A DNA stretch of 64,000 nucleotides from Xanthomonas cassavae CFBP 4642 (GTDB lineage: Bacteria; Pseudomonadota; Gammaproteobacteria; Xanthomonadales; Xanthomonadaceae). Under the pieces are notes generated by a model. It searched no databases. It was not told where the DNA came from and saw only the letters and a list, made by a program, of their open reading frames with translations. Of this stretch, positions 25,975-34,764 are shown piece after piece. The first letter of the stretch is position 1, and each line of letters opens with the position of its first letter. The DNA is taken from positions 1,294,835 through 1,358,834 of the forward strand of contig NZ_CM002139.1 in assembly GCF_000454545.1 (NCBI RefSeq), in the 5' to 3' direction. A program made the translations under genes and the position numbers.

Positions 25975-26335
25975 TCGCCAGGCCGCGGCCGGCTTTGCGC
26001 TACTGGAATTGATGGTCGCACTGGCCATCTTCGGCATGGCGGTGGTGGGGCCGTTGAATCTCTCCGGCGAAAGCATGCGCACGGCGGTGGTGCTGGAAGA
26101 ACGCGCAATGGCGGCCGTGGTGGCAGAAAACCAGGCGATCGAGGCAATGCTTGCACCCACCGCCGCTGCGCTGGCGCCTGCCCACGGGCAGGAACTGCTG
26201 GGTGGCCGCAGCTGGGACTGGCAGCGCCAGGCCGTGCCGGCCAGCGCCGGCATGGTGCGTCTCGAGGTACAGGTGCGTGCCGCAGGCCAGACGCAGGAAA
26301 TCGCCAGCCTGAGCGTGTTGCGGAGCGTGCAATGA
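25958..26335 (+). CDS. xcsI: Type II secretion minor pseudopilin I
   Basis: A 125-residue minor pseudopilin. The leader MRRVDSRQAAAG is followed by FALLELMVALAIFGMAVVG, with the peptidase site between Gly and Phe and Glu at +5. The C-terminal part has VVAENQAIEAML and a strand-rich end, as in GspI, which initiates the pseudopilus tip with J and K. Start at 25958 gives a standard leader. It overlaps xcsH by 17 bases and xcsJ by four. Confidence 0.88.
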   Translation: MRRVDSRQAAAGFALLELMVALAIFGMAVVGPLNLSGESMRTAVVLEERAMAAVVAENQAIEAMLAPTAAALAPAHGQELLGGRSWDWQRQAVPASAGMVRLEVQVRAAGQTQEIASLSVLRSVQ

Positions 26336-26934
26336 GCCGCCCACCTCGCGCGGGCGGCTTCACCCTGATCGAGCTGCTGGTGGCGCTGGCGGTGTTCGCG
26401 CTGGTGGCAGCTGCGGCGGTGGTGGTGATGCGCCAGAGCATCGATCAACGCGATACGGTCCGCCAACGATTGCAGCAGGTGCGCGATTTCCAGCTGGCCC
26501 ATGGCCTGCTGCGCAGCGATCTGCAACAGGCCGCGGTGCGGCGCACGCGCAATGGCGATGGCAGCGCCGCGCGCACGGCCTTCATCGCCAGTGCGCCGGG
26601 AACCCAGGGGCCGTTGTTCGGCTTCGTGCGGCGCGGCTGGAGCAATCCGGATCGGTTGGCACGCGCCTCGCTGCAATATGTGGAGTACCGCGTGGTCGAA
26701 GGACGCCTGGAGCGCAGTGCGCGACCGGCACTGGATGGTGCGGCGGCCGCAACGCCGCAGGTGCTGCTGCGCGGCGTGCGCTCGGCGGTGGTGGCGTTTC
26801 ATTACCGTGCGCAATGGAGCGATGGCTGGAGCGGCGGGCTGGAAGCGCTGCCGGATGCCATCTCGCTGGAGCTGGACATGGAGCAATGGGGACGTGTGCG
26901 GCAAGTGTTCCTGCTGCCGGAGGGACGCGCATGA
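26332..26934 (+). CDS. xcsJ: Type II secretion minor pseudopilin J
   Basis: A 200-residue minor pseudopilin with prepilin motif RAGGFTLIELLVALAVFALV, cut after Gly, with Glu at +5. RLQQVRDFQLAHGLLRSDLQQA and FHYRAQWSDGWSGGLEALPDAISLEL (given in parts) match GspJ, including the tryptophan-rich segment before the last strands. It overlaps both neighbours by four bases (ATGA), so I-J-K are translationally coupled. Confidence 0.92.
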   Translation: MSRPPRAGGFTLIELLVALAVFALVAAAAVVVMRQSIDQRDTVRQRLQQVRDFQLAHGLLRSDLQQAAVRRTRNGDGSAARTAFIASAPGTQGPLFGFVRRGWSNPDRLARASLQYVEYRVVEGRLERSARPALDGAAAATPQVLLRGVRSAVVAFHYRAQWSDGWSGGLEALPDAISLELDMEQWGRVRQVFLLPEGRA

Positions 26935-27923
26935 GGGCGTTGCATGCACCTGCGCGGCAACGTGGCGTCGCATTGTTGACGGTATTGTTGCTGGTGGCGG
27001 TGATGACGCTGCTGATGGTCGCGGTGCTGGACGACCTGCGCTTTGGCCTGCGCCGTAGCGGCAATGGCGAGGCGATGACGCAGGCGCAGTGGTATGCGCT
27101 GGGGAGCGAGACCCTCGCGCGGCAACGCCTGCAGGCACTGGCCAGACGCGACCCGCTGCGCACCACGCTGGATGGCGGCTGGAACGATCAACCGGTCACC
27201 TTCCCGCTGGACGATGGCAGGGTGAGCGTACGGCTGCGCGACCGTGGCAGCTGTTTCAACCTCAATAGCGTGGTGGCCGGCGCGCCCGAGCAATGGCAGC
27301 GCAGCGACGACGGTGCGCGCCAATACCAGGCCCTGCTGGAGGCATTGGGCATCACGCCGCCACAGGCGCAGGCGCTGACCGATGCGCTGGTGGACTGGAT
27401 CGACAGCGACAGCCAACCCGGCGCACACGGCGCGGAAGACGAGCACTATCTGCATTCGGCAGCGCCGCTGCGGACCGGTGCGACCCTGCTGGCCGGTGTC
27501 AGCGAGCTGGGTGCCATCGCCGGCTACACCCCCGCACGCATCACGCTGCTGCAGCCTTATCTGTGTGCGCTACCGGAAGGGCGGCTGTCGCCGGTCAACA
27601 TCAACACCCTGCGCCTGCAGGATGCGCCGGTGCTGGTGGCGCTGACCGAAGGCCGGCTGGAACTGACGGCCGCACGCCGGGTGATCGCGGCACGCCCGGC
27701 CGGCGGATGGCGCGATCCGGTGGTGTTCTTCAACACGCCCGCCCTGCTGCACGTCGCACCGTCGAACGCAGTGCTGCAGCAGGTGCAGTTGCGCACCACG
27801 TATTTTTCCCTCGTCAGCGAAGTCGAGCATGCCGGTGCGCAGGTCATGCTCGAAGCCTTGCTGCAGCAAGACCCGGCCGGCCGCGTGCGGCTGGTGGCAC
27901 GCCAATGGAGCCCCGACGCATGA
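26931..27923 (+). CDS. xcsK: Type II secretion pseudopilus tip protein K
   Basis: A 330-residue minor pseudopilin that caps the pseudopilus. The short leader RQRG precedes VALLTVLLLVAVMTLLMVAV. As in other GspK proteins, the Glu at +5 is absent, consistent with tip placement. The large alpha-domain includes FNLNSVVAG, LTDALVDWIDSDSQPG, GAEDEHY and LSPVNINTLRL, family hallmarks that include the calcium-binding region. It overlaps xcsJ and xcsL by four bases each. The ATG at 26931 is the only start that keeps the leader short. Confidence 0.93.
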   Translation: MRALHAPARQRGVALLTVLLLVAVMTLLMVAVLDDLRFGLRRSGNGEAMTQAQWYALGSETLARQRLQALARRDPLRTTLDGGWNDQPVTFPLDDGRVSVRLRDRGSCFNLNSVVAGAPEQWQRSDDGARQYQALLEALGITPPQAQALTDALVDWIDSDSQPGAHGAEDEHYLHSAAPLRTGATLLAGVSELGAIAGYTPARITLLQPYLCALPEGRLSPVNINTLRLQDAPVLVALTEGRLELTAARRVIAARPAGGWRDPVVFFNTPALLHVAPSNAVLQQVQLRTTYFSLVSEVEHAGAQVMLEALLQQDPAGRVRLVARQWSPDA

Positions 27924-29014
27924 TGACCACGCTGGTGCTGCTGCCGGCCGACACGGCAACGCCGCCAACCGTCGTGCATGTGGATGCGCACGGGCAGGTG
28001 GTATGGCAAGGCGAATGCAACGCACGGCCCGCGCCTCCTGGACGCAGCGTGCTGGTGGTGCCCGGCGCCGATGTGCAGCTGCGCTGGATGGCCTTGCCCG
28101 GGCGCAGCATGGCGCAATCGGTGGCCGCCGCGCGCCTGCAATTGGCCGAGCACCTGGCAGTGGACGTGCAGGCCCTGCACGTGGCCATTGCCACGCAGCC
28201 GGAGGCCGATGGCATGCATCTGGTCGCGGCGGTGGACACGGTGGTGATGCAGCATTGGCTGGAGCGCGCTGCAGGCGTGGGGATCGTTCCCGATGCGGTG
28301 GTGCCGGAGTGTCTGCTGCTGGCCGTGCCGGCCGCCGAGCAACCGCCGACACTGCTGCAGTGGGACGGGCGCTGGCTGCTGCGCGGCCCGCGTCTGGCCT
28401 GCAGCCTGGAGCCGCCGCTTGCACAGGTGCTGATTGCCGCACTCCCCATCGCGCCTGCGCTGCCGCTGGACCCGGATCCGCAGCGGGTCATCGCGCAGTT
28501 CGCCCGGCATGCCGCCATCGCGCCGATCGATCTGCGCCAGCAAGGCTTTGCGGTGGTCACCCGCCAGCGCGCCGGCCTGCGCAGGCGCACGCTGACGCTG
28601 CTGGTTGCGCTGTTGTTGCTGTCGCCGGTGTTGCTGGTGCTTGCGCAGACCCTGCGCTACGAGATCGGGGCGCAGCTGCTGCAGCGGCGCACTGCCGCGC
28701 TGCTGGGCAAGGATGATCCCCAGGGGCCATCCGACGCGGCCGCAGCGCAGGCCAGCGCTGCAACGCCGGACGCATTCGCCTCGCGCCTGGCAACCGTTTT
28801 TTCCGCCGTGGAGTCGGTGCCGGGCGTGGAGCTGGATGTGCTGGCGTACCACCATGCCGGCGCGATACGCATCGCCGTGCTGCATGCCGATGCGGCGCAG
28901 CTGCAGAGTGTCAGCTCCCACTTGCATGCTGCCGGCTGGCAGCTGCAACCATCGCCGGGCGAATCCCGGGACGGGCGCCTGCGTACCACCTTGCAGCTGG
29001 AACCGCCACGATGA
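27920..29014 (+). CDS. xcsL: Type II secretion protein L (ATPase anchor)
   Basis: A 364-residue inner-membrane protein linking the XcsE ATPase to the platform. The cytoplasmic actin-like domain covers about 1-220 (VLLPADTATPPTVVHVDAHG, VPGADVQLRWMALPGRS, VVPECLLLAVPA). One TM helix lies near 227-248 (RRRTLTLLVALLLLSPVLLVL). The periplasmic ferredoxin-like domain covers about 290-364 (VPGVELDVLAYHHAGAIRI). Two consecutive ATGs are possible at 27920 and 27923. The first gives the ATGA overlap with xcsK seen elsewhere in the operon. Confidence 0.9.
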   Translation: MMTTLVLLPADTATPPTVVHVDAHGQVVWQGECNARPAPPGRSVLVVPGADVQLRWMALPGRSMAQSVAAARLQLAEHLAVDVQALHVAIATQPEADGMHLVAAVDTVVMQHWLERAAGVGIVPDAVVPECLLLAVPAAEQPPTLLQWDGRWLLRGPRLACSLEPPLAQVLIAALPIAPALPLDPDPQRVIAQFARHAAIAPIDLRQQGFAVVTRQRAGLRRRTLTLLVALLLLSPVLLVLAQTLRYEIGAQLLQRRTAALLGKDDPQGPSDAAAAQASAATPDAFASRLATVFSAVESVPGVELDVLAYHHAGAIRIAVLHADAAQLQSVSSHLHAAGWQLQPSPGESRDGRLRTTLQLEPPR

Positions 29015-29463
29015 ATCAACGCATGCAGGCCTGGTGGCAGGCGCGTGCGCCGCGTGAGCGCGGCATGCTGGCGATCATGTTGCTGGCCGTGGCGGCCTTC
29101 GTGGGGTGGTACGCGCTGTTGGTGCCGCTGCGGCACTGGAAGGGCCGTGCCCAGTCCCGTTATGACCATGCCGCCGAAACGCTGCTCGCTGCGCGTGCTT
29201 CACACCGCGCCGCTACAGTGACGGCAGTCCCCCTTGAGCGCATTCTGCGCAGCGCCCGCGAGGCCACCATCGCCATCACCCATCACCGCGTCAGCCCCAC
29301 CGGGACGCTGGACCTGCAGATCGATAGGGTGAGCAGTGCCAGCTTGTTCGCGTGGCTGGAACAGCTGCGTCAGCGCGATCATCTGGCGCCGACCCAGCTC
29401 GATATCACCCGCCGCGATGGCCAGCTGCAAGCGCACATCACCTTGCAGGGCATCGCGCCATGA
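29011..29463 (+). CDS. xcsM: Type II secretion protein M
   Basis: A 150-residue bitopic inner-membrane protein that pairs with XcsL. The short cytoplasmic N-terminus (MNQRMQAWWQARAPRERG) is followed by a TM helix near 18-38 (MLAIMLLAVAAFVGWYALLV). The periplasmic coiled and ferredoxin-like part ends in SLFAWLEQLRQRDHLAPTQL, the GspM C-terminal pattern. Overlaps xcsL and xcsN by four bases each. Confidence 0.9.
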   Translation: MNQRMQAWWQARAPRERGMLAIMLLAVAAFVGWYALLVPLRHWKGRAQSRYDHAAETLLAARASHRAATVTAVPLERILRSAREATIAITHHRVSPTGTLDLQIDRVSSASLFAWLEQLRQRDHLAPTQLDITRRDGQLQAHITLQGIAP

Positions 29464-30176
29464 GGGCACTGCGCTGGGCGCTGCTGGGCATGCTGGTGCT
29501 TGCCACGGCTGTGATCGCCACCCTGTCGCTGCGTCTGCTGTTGCCTGCGCAGCGCCTGCCATTTTCCGCGCTGGAAGCACAGGGCTCGATCTGGAACGGC
29601 ACCTTGCGCGAGGTGCGCTGGAACAGCCTGCAGCTGGGCGATGTCGGCGTGCGCCTGCGTGCGCTGCCGCTGCTGCGTGGCGAACGCCAGGTGCAGTTGC
29701 GTTCGGCCACCGTGCACGCGGTGGCCCTGCAGGGCGCACGGCAGGGCGTGGAGCAGGCCAATGGCCGGCTGTTGCTACGCAATCCAGGCGGGGTGAGCCT
29801 GATGGACCTGTCGATCGATCTGCGCGATGTTCGCGCAGTCTTCGACACTACCCGCTGCGTCCAGGCCGGCGGCGATGTGGCCATGCAGATCGTGCCCAGC
29901 GAGCGCGGCGAGGCCGCCGGGTTGCTGCCGCTGCGCCTGCGCGGCAGCCCGCATTGCGTGGACGATGCAGTGGTGCTGGCACTCGCCCCCGATGGCGGCC
30001 TGCCGGATGGCGTGCAGTTGAATGCCGAACTGCGCCTGCAACGCGATGGCCGCTGGCAGTGGCGCACCCAGGTCGAGCCAGGCCCCGACACCGCCCTGCA
30101 GCTGGGCCTGCCATTGCTCGGCTTTATGCAGACGCCGGAGCGCTGGCTGGTACGGCGCGACGAAGGGCAGCTGTAG
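29460..30176 (+). CDS. xcsN: Type II secretion protein N
   Basis: A 238-residue accessory protein with one N-terminal membrane anchor (LRWALLGMLVLATAVIATLSL) and a beta-rich periplasmic domain. It has GSIWNGTLREVRWNSLQLGDV, SLMDLSIDLRDV and PLLGFMQTPERW, which fit the GspN family. GspN is found only in some systems and its role is unsettled. It is the last gene of the operon, overlapping xcsM by four bases. No hairpin terminator is obvious after it. Confidence 0.85.
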   Translation: MRALRWALLGMLVLATAVIATLSLRLLLPAQRLPFSALEAQGSIWNGTLREVRWNSLQLGDVGVRLRALPLLRGERQVQLRSATVHAVALQGARQGVEQANGRLLLRNPGGVSLMDLSIDLRDVRAVFDTTRCVQAGGDVAMQIVPSERGEAAGLLPLRLRGSPHCVDDAVVLALAPDGGLPDGVQLNAELRLQRDGRWQWRTQVEPGPDTALQLGLPLLGFMQTPERWLVRRDEGQL

Positions 30177-30496
30177 ATCTGCCTGCAGGGCCGATGGGCC
30201 AGCGGTGCAGTGAGGGATAGCGACACGTGCATGGCGTAGCGCGCGGTCGGGCAGGGTCTCCCCCGTCATTCTGCTGCCGACACCGCGATGCAAGTGGTCT
30301 GAATCCCGGTTCCGCCCGCCATGGTCACTGTCTTGGCAGGCCGCCTCGCCCGGCCTCGCCACCGTGGCATCAGGCAGACCAATGGGCGACCGTCCCGGCA
30401 TTTCATACCAGTGCGCTGGTCAGCCCGAGCATGAAATCCCTGCCGAATCGCAGCGTTGTCAGTCCCTGACGCATCGGGGCTGGTGCGCTGCCGCCG
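30177..30496. other. Intergenic region between xcsN and nagQ
   Basis: About 320 bases without a convincing gene. It contains GC-rich imperfect repeats near 30320-30370 and no clear terminator. The promoter for the nag genes probably lies at its right end, next to the site described below. Confidence 0.5.
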
Positions 30497-30518
30497 ATTG
30501 GTACTATATTGGACCTAT
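30497..30518 (+). promoter_or_regulatory. Candidate NagQ operator overlapping a -10-like box
   Basis: Two abutting 11-base units, ATTGGTACTAT and ATTGGACCTAT, match at 8 of 11 positions. They also contain an inverted GGTAC/GGACC pair. TATATT within the site resembles a -10 box. It ends 24 bases before the GntR-family start codon, where an autoregulatory operator would be expected. Binding by NagQ is inferred. Confidence 0.5.
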
Positions 30519-30542
30519 CGAATTTGGGCGGACGGAACAACG

Positions 30543-31298
30543 ATGGCCAAGGCCAAGGCGGACGCCGACAAGCGACTGGACGAGCTGCACCTGGACGCGT
30601 CCGCGCCGACCCCGCTGTACCTGCAACTGGCCGGCAAGCTCACCGATGCCATCCGTGGCGGTCGATGGAAGGCCGGCGAGGCGCTGCCGGCCGAGCGCCA
30701 GCTGTGCGAGCGCCTGCAGATCTCGCGGGTCACCCTGCGCCAGGCGGTCGACGTGCTGGTCGAACAAGGCCTGGTGTCGCGCCGGCAGGGCGCCGGCACC
30801 TTCGTCACCACCCAGATCCAGCACCAGCTCAGCGGCCTCACCAGCTTCAGCGAGACGCTGCGCATCAAGGGCTACGAGCCGGGCACGCGCTGGCTGGAGC
30901 GGCGCCTGCGCCCGGCCCACGGCGAAGAGATCTTGCGGCTGGGCCTGTCCCCGGACGCATCGGTGGCCTCGCTGACGCGTCTGCGCAGCGCCGACGACCG
31001 CGTGATGGCCTACGAACATGCCGTGCTGCCGCAGCGCATCGTGGCCGACCCACAGCAGGTGGGCGATTCGCTCTACAGCTATCTGGATGCGCAAGGCACC
31101 CCGGTGGTGCGCGCACTGCAGTACTTCCGCGCGATCAACCTGCCGGCACGGCTGGCCGAACATCTGCGCATGAAGACCGGCGAGGCGATCCTGCACGTGC
31201 TGCGCGTGGGCTACGCCCGCGACGGCAGCGCGATCGAACTGACCGACACCTATTGCCACAACGACTTCTACGACTTCGTCGCCGAACTGCGCCGCTGA
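30543..31298 (+). CDS. nagQ: GntR-family transcriptional regulator of GlcNAc use
   Basis: A 251-residue GntR/HutC-subfamily repressor. The N-terminal winged helix (about 18-85) has PLYLQLAGKLTDAIRGGRWK, LPAERQLCERLQISRVTLRQAVDVLV and RRQGAGTFVTT. The UTRA-type ligand domain (about 100-250) includes PDASVASLTRLRSAD and a C-terminal IELTDTYCHNDFYDF, the family effector pocket. First gene of a block with the GlcNAc transporter, LacI regulator, SIS deaminase and NagA. In Xanthomonas this order belongs to the nag locus, in which NagQ is described as a repressor. The likely effector is GlcNAc-6-phosphate or glucosamine-6-phosphate, by analogy with NagR/DasR proteins. Confidence 0.85.
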   Translation: MAKAKADADKRLDELHLDASAPTPLYLQLAGKLTDAIRGGRWKAGEALPAERQLCERLQISRVTLRQAVDVLVEQGLVSRRQGAGTFVTTQIQHQLSGLTSFSETLRIKGYEPGTRWLERRLRPAHGEEILRLGLSPDASVASLTRLRSADDRVMAYEHAVLPQRIVADPQQVGDSLYSYLDAQGTPVVRALQYFRAINLPARLAEHLRMKTGEAILHVLRVGYARDGSAIELTDTYCHNDFYDFVAELRR

Positions 31299-31341
31299 CG
31301 CCAACGGCCTCCCCCACGACAACTTCAGAGCCAGCCGATCC

Positions 31342-32619
31342 ATGACTACTGCCAGGCCCGCAAATCCCGTTGTCTCGATCGCCATCGTCGGCGTGCTGTT
31401 CTTCATCATCGGCTTTTTCACCTGGATCAACGGGCCGCTGATCACCTTCGTGCGGCTGGCGTTCGATCTCAACGAGGTCAACGCCTTCCTGGTGCTGATG
31501 GTGTTCTACCTGTCGTACTTTTTCCTGGCGCTGCCGGCGTCGTGGATTCTCAAGCGCACCGGCATGAAGAAGGGCCTGGCGCTGAGCCTGGTGGTGATGG
31601 CGGTGGGCGCGGCGGGCTTTGGCCAGTTCGCCACCCAGCGCTGGTATCCGGGCGCCTTGGGCGGGCTGTTCGTGATCGGTAGCGGCCTGGCCTTGCTGCA
31701 GACCGCGATCAACCCGTACATCAGCATTCTCGGGCCGATCGAAAGCGCGGCGCGCCGCATCGCGCTGATGGGCATCTGCAACAAGATCGCCGGCATCCTG
31801 GCGCCGATCCTGATCGGCTCGCTGGTGTTGCACGGCATCGGCGATCTATCCGCGCAGGTGGCCAGCGCCGATGCAGCGACCAAGGAAACCTTGCTCACAG
31901 CGTTTGCCGCCAAGATCCACGCACCGTATCTGGTGATGTCCGGCGTGCTGCTGTTGCTGGCCATCGGCGTGCTGTTCTCGCCACTGCCGGAACTCCAGGC
32001 GTCCGAGGCCAATGCCACGCCCGGCGCCAAGACCGGCGTGCAGAAGCACAGCATCTTCCAGTTTCCGCATCTGTGGCTGGGCGTGCTGTGCCTGTTCGTC
32101 TATGTGGGCGTGGAAGTGATGGCCGGCGATGCCATCGGCACCTACGGGCATGGGTTCAACCTGCCGCTGGACAGCACCAAGCTGTTTACCTCCTACACGC
32201 TGGGCGCGATGCTGATGGGCTACATCGCCGGCCTGGTGCTGATCCCCACTGTCATTTCGCAGGCGCGCTACCTGAGCGTGTCGGCGGTGCTGGGTGTGCT
32301 GTTCTCGCTGGGCGCCTTGTTCACCCATGGCTACGTGTCGGTGGGCTTTGTCGCCGCGCTCGGCTTTGCCAACGCAATGATGTGGCCGGCGATCTTTCCG
32401 CTGGCCATCCGCGGGCTCGGCCGTCTCACCGAAATCGGCTCGGCGTTGCTGGTCATGGGCATTGCCGGCGGCGCGATCATTCCGCAGCTGTTCGCCATCC
32501 TCAAACAGCATTACGACTTCCAGGTCGTGTTCGCTGCGCTGATGGTGCCGTGCTATCTGTACATCCTGTTCTATTCGCTGCGCGGTCACCGCGTGGGCCT
32601 GCCGGCCCAGGCCAAGTGA
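31342..32619 (+). CDS. nagP: GlcNAc transporter, FucP-type major facilitator
   Basis: A 425-residue inner-membrane symporter with about 12 TM helices. The first has VVSIAIVGVLFFIIGFFTWI. The conserved WINGPLITFVRLAFDLN and YLSYFFLALPASWILKRTGMKKG (given in parts), and QTAINPYISILGP, are the FucP/HsrA pattern. A cytoplasmic loop near 215-235 (SPLPELQASEANATPGAK) separates the two halves. In Xanthomonas and Shewanella, NagP proteins of this family import GlcNAc as a proton symport. It lies 43 bases after nagQ and ten before the first in-frame codon of nagR, so the three are probably one transcript. Confidence 0.88.
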   Translation: MTTARPANPVVSIAIVGVLFFIIGFFTWINGPLITFVRLAFDLNEVNAFLVLMVFYLSYFFLALPASWILKRTGMKKGLALSLVVMAVGAAGFGQFATQRWYPGALGGLFVIGSGLALLQTAINPYISILGPIESAARRIALMGICNKIAGILAPILIGSLVLHGIGDLSAQVASADAATKETLLTAFAAKIHAPYLVMSGVLLLLAIGVLFSPLPELQASEANATPGAKTGVQKHSIFQFPHLWLGVLCLFVYVGVEVMAGDAIGTYGHGFNLPLDSTKLFTSYTLGAMLMGYIAGLVLIPTVISQARYLSVSAVLGVLFSLGALFTHGYVSVGFVAALGFANAMMWPAIFPLAIRGLGRLTEIGSALLVMGIAGGAIIPQLFAILKQHYDFQVVFAALMVPCYLYILFYSLRGHRVGLPAQAK

Positions 32620-32659
32620 GCGACGCGGCATGATGCGTTCCGACGACCAAGGCATACCC

Positions 32660-33727
32660 ATGCGCAGGCCCACCATCAAAGACGTCGCCGAGCGCGCCAA
32701 GGTCTCGTTGAAGACCGTGTCGCGGGTGATCAACAACGAGCCCTCGGTGATGCAGGCCACGCGCGCGCGCGTGCTGCGCGCCATCGCCGATCTCGACTAC
32801 GAACCCGATCCGTCTGCGCGCAACCTGCGCAGCGGCACGCCGTTCGTGATCGGCCTGGTCTACGACAACCCCAACCCGTACCACATCATCGGCATCCAGA
32901 ACGGCGTGCTCGCCGCCTGCCGCGAAACCGGCTTCGGATTGCAGATCCATCCCTGCGATTCCACCTCGCCGTTGCTGGCCGAGGAACTGGCCGAGTGGGT
33001 GCAGCGCTCGCGCCTGGCTGGCGTGGTGCTGACCGCGCCGATGTCCGAGCGCCCCGAGCTGCTCGCCGGTCTGGCCGCGCGCGGTATCAAAAGCGTGCGC
33101 ATCATCGCCGCCACCGACGATCCGGGCGATGGCCCGTGCGTGTATATCGACGACCGCGATGCCGCGTATGAAATCACCGAGCATCTGATCCAGCTCGGCC
33201 ACCAGCGCATCGGCTTCCTGTGGGGCGGCCCGCAGCATCGCTCCAGCGGCGAGCGCTACGCCGGTTACGAGGCCGCGTTGAAGGATTACGGCATCAGCCT
33301 GGACAAGCACCTGGTGATTCCCGGCGACTACACCTTCGACGATGGCTTCCGTGGCGCGCGTCGGTTGCTGTCGCTGCGCGAGCCGCCCACCGCCATCTTC
33401 GGCAGCAACGACGAAATCGCCGCCGGCGTGCTGGCCGCAGCCAAGTCCACCGGCATGAACGTGCCGTACCAGTTGTCGATCGCCGGCTTCGAGGACAGCC
33501 CGTTCTCGCGGCAGTCGTGGCCGGCGCTGACCACGGCCAAGCAGGCCACCGACGACATCGCGCGGCACGCCGCACGCCTGTTGATCAGCCAGCTGCGCAG
33601 CGATGCCTACGATGACCAACCCGCGCAGCTGCAGAACCGCGGCTTCGTGCCGCAGCTGGTGGTGCGCGGCTCCACCGCACCGGCGCAGACGCCGGCCAGC
33701 AAGCCCCTTCCCCCCGAATCCGCCTGA
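32660..33727 (+). CDS. nagR: LacI-family repressor of GlcNAc genes
   Basis: A 355-residue LacI/GalR-type regulator. The N-terminal helix-turn-helix IKDVAERAKVSLKTVSRVIN (residues 5-24) is followed by the hinge helix PSARNLRSG. The periplasmic-binding-like core has IGLVYDNPNPYHIIGIQNGV, GVVLTAPMSE, YIDDRDAAYEITEHLI and GSNDEIAAGVL. Start at 32660 (MRRPTIKDVAE) is chosen over 32630 since the helix-turn-helix starts there and AAGG lies seven bases upstream. Its predicted target is the TonB-receptor operator near 38050. The effector is unknown but should be a GlcNAc metabolite. Confidence 0.88.
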   Translation: MRRPTIKDVAERAKVSLKTVSRVINNEPSVMQATRARVLRAIADLDYEPDPSARNLRSGTPFVIGLVYDNPNPYHIIGIQNGVLAACRETGFGLQIHPCDSTSPLLAEELAEWVQRSRLAGVVLTAPMSERPELLAGLAARGIKSVRIIAATDDPGDGPCVYIDDRDAAYEITEHLIQLGHQRIGFLWGGPQHRSSGERYAGYEAALKDYGISLDKHLVIPGDYTFDDGFRGARRLLSLREPPTAIFGSNDEIAAGVLAAAKSTGMNVPYQLSIAGFEDSPFSRQSWPALTTAKQATDDIARHAARLLISQLRSDAYDDQPAQLQNRGFVPQLVVRGSTAPAQTPASKPLPPESA

Positions 33728-33733
33728 GCTCCG

Positions 33734-34762
33734 ATGAACCTCCCCCAGGAAACCGATACCCTGATGTTCCGCGAGGCGGCACAGACCGCCGATGTGGTGG
33801 CCGCACAGTTCGCGCGTAACGCCGGCACCATCGCCGCGCTGGCGCAGTCGCTGCGCGATAACCCGCCGCCGTTCGTGGTGACCTGCGCGCGCGGCAGCTC
33901 CGATCACGCCGCCACGTATGCCAAGTACCTGTTCGAGACGCAGCTGGGCATTGTTACCGCCTCTGCGTCGCCGTCGGTGGGCTCGGTGTATGCCGCACCG
34001 CTGCAGCTGCGCGGCGCGCTGTATATGGTGATTTCGCAATCGGGCAGGAGCCCGGATCTGCTGCGCAATGCCGAAGCCGCCAAGGCCGCCGGTGCACGCG
34101 TGGTCGCGCTGGTCAACGTGGAAGATTCGCCGCTGGCGCAGCTGGCCGATGTGGTGATTGCGCTTGGTGCCGGCCCGGAAAAAAGCGTTGCCGCCACCAA
34201 AAGCTATCTCGCCTCGCTCGCGGCGGTGCTGCACCTTGGCGCCGTGTGGAAAAACGACCCCGCACTGCTCGCCGCAGTGGATGCGTTGCCGCAACAACTG
34301 CGCAGCGCCTGGCAGGCCGACTGGTCCGCACTGACCACCGGTTTGACCCCTGCGCATAACCTGTTCGTGCTCGGCCGCGGCCTGGGCCTGGGCGCGGCGC
34401 AGGAGGCGGCGCTGAAGTTCAAGGAAACCTGCGGCCTGCATGCCGAGGCCTATAGCTCGGCCGAGGTCAGACACGGGCCGATGGCATTGGTTGGCCCGGG
34501 TTTCCCGGTGCTGGTGTTCGCCCAGCCCGACGAGACCGGTGCCGGCACGCGCGCGCTGGCCGAAGAATTCCGCGCACGTGGTGCGCAGGTGTGGCTGGCC
34601 GCGCCCGATGGCGATCTGCCGTTGGCAGAGGCCGCGCACCCGGTGTGTGCGCCGCTGCTGACCGTGCAGAGCTTCTATCGCGCGATCAATGCGCTGGCAC
34701 TGCAGCGCGGCCATCATCCCGATCTGCCGCCGCACTTGAACAAGGTCACGGAAACCGTTTGA
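33734..34762 (+). CDS. nagB-II: Glucosamine-6-phosphate deaminase, SIS-domain type
   Basis: A 342-residue protein with two SIS domains, homologous to the isomerase half of GlmS but without the glutaminase part. Motifs are TCARGSSDHAATYAKYLFE, MVISQSGRSPDLL, ATKSYLASLAAVLHL and GLGLGAAQEAALKFKETCGLHAEAYSSAEVRHGP (given in overlapping parts). It deaminates glucosamine 6-phosphate to fructose 6-phosphate, the last step of GlcNAc catabolism. It replaces the unrelated NagB-I hexamer of E. coli. Starts six bases after nagR and ends just before nagA. Confidence 0.88.
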   Translation: MNLPQETDTLMFREAAQTADVVAAQFARNAGTIAALAQSLRDNPPPFVVTCARGSSDHAATYAKYLFETQLGIVTASASPSVGSVYAAPLQLRGALYMVISQSGRSPDLLRNAEAAKAAGARVVALVNVEDSPLAQLADVVIALGAGPEKSVAATKSYLASLAAVLHLGAVWKNDPALLAAVDALPQQLRSAWQADWSALTTGLTPAHNLFVLGRGLGLGAAQEAALKFKETCGLHAEAYSSAEVRHGPMALVGPGFPVLVFAQPDETGAGTRALAEEFRARGAQVWLAAPDGDLPLAEAAHPVCAPLLTVQSFYRAINALALQRGHHPDLPPHLNKVTETV

Positions 34763-34764
34763 AC

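Noticed and set aside
24966..26012. A 348-residue plus-strand frame across xcsG and xcsH
   Set aside because: It is out of phase with both pseudopilin genes, and its Arg/His-rich composition carries no motif.
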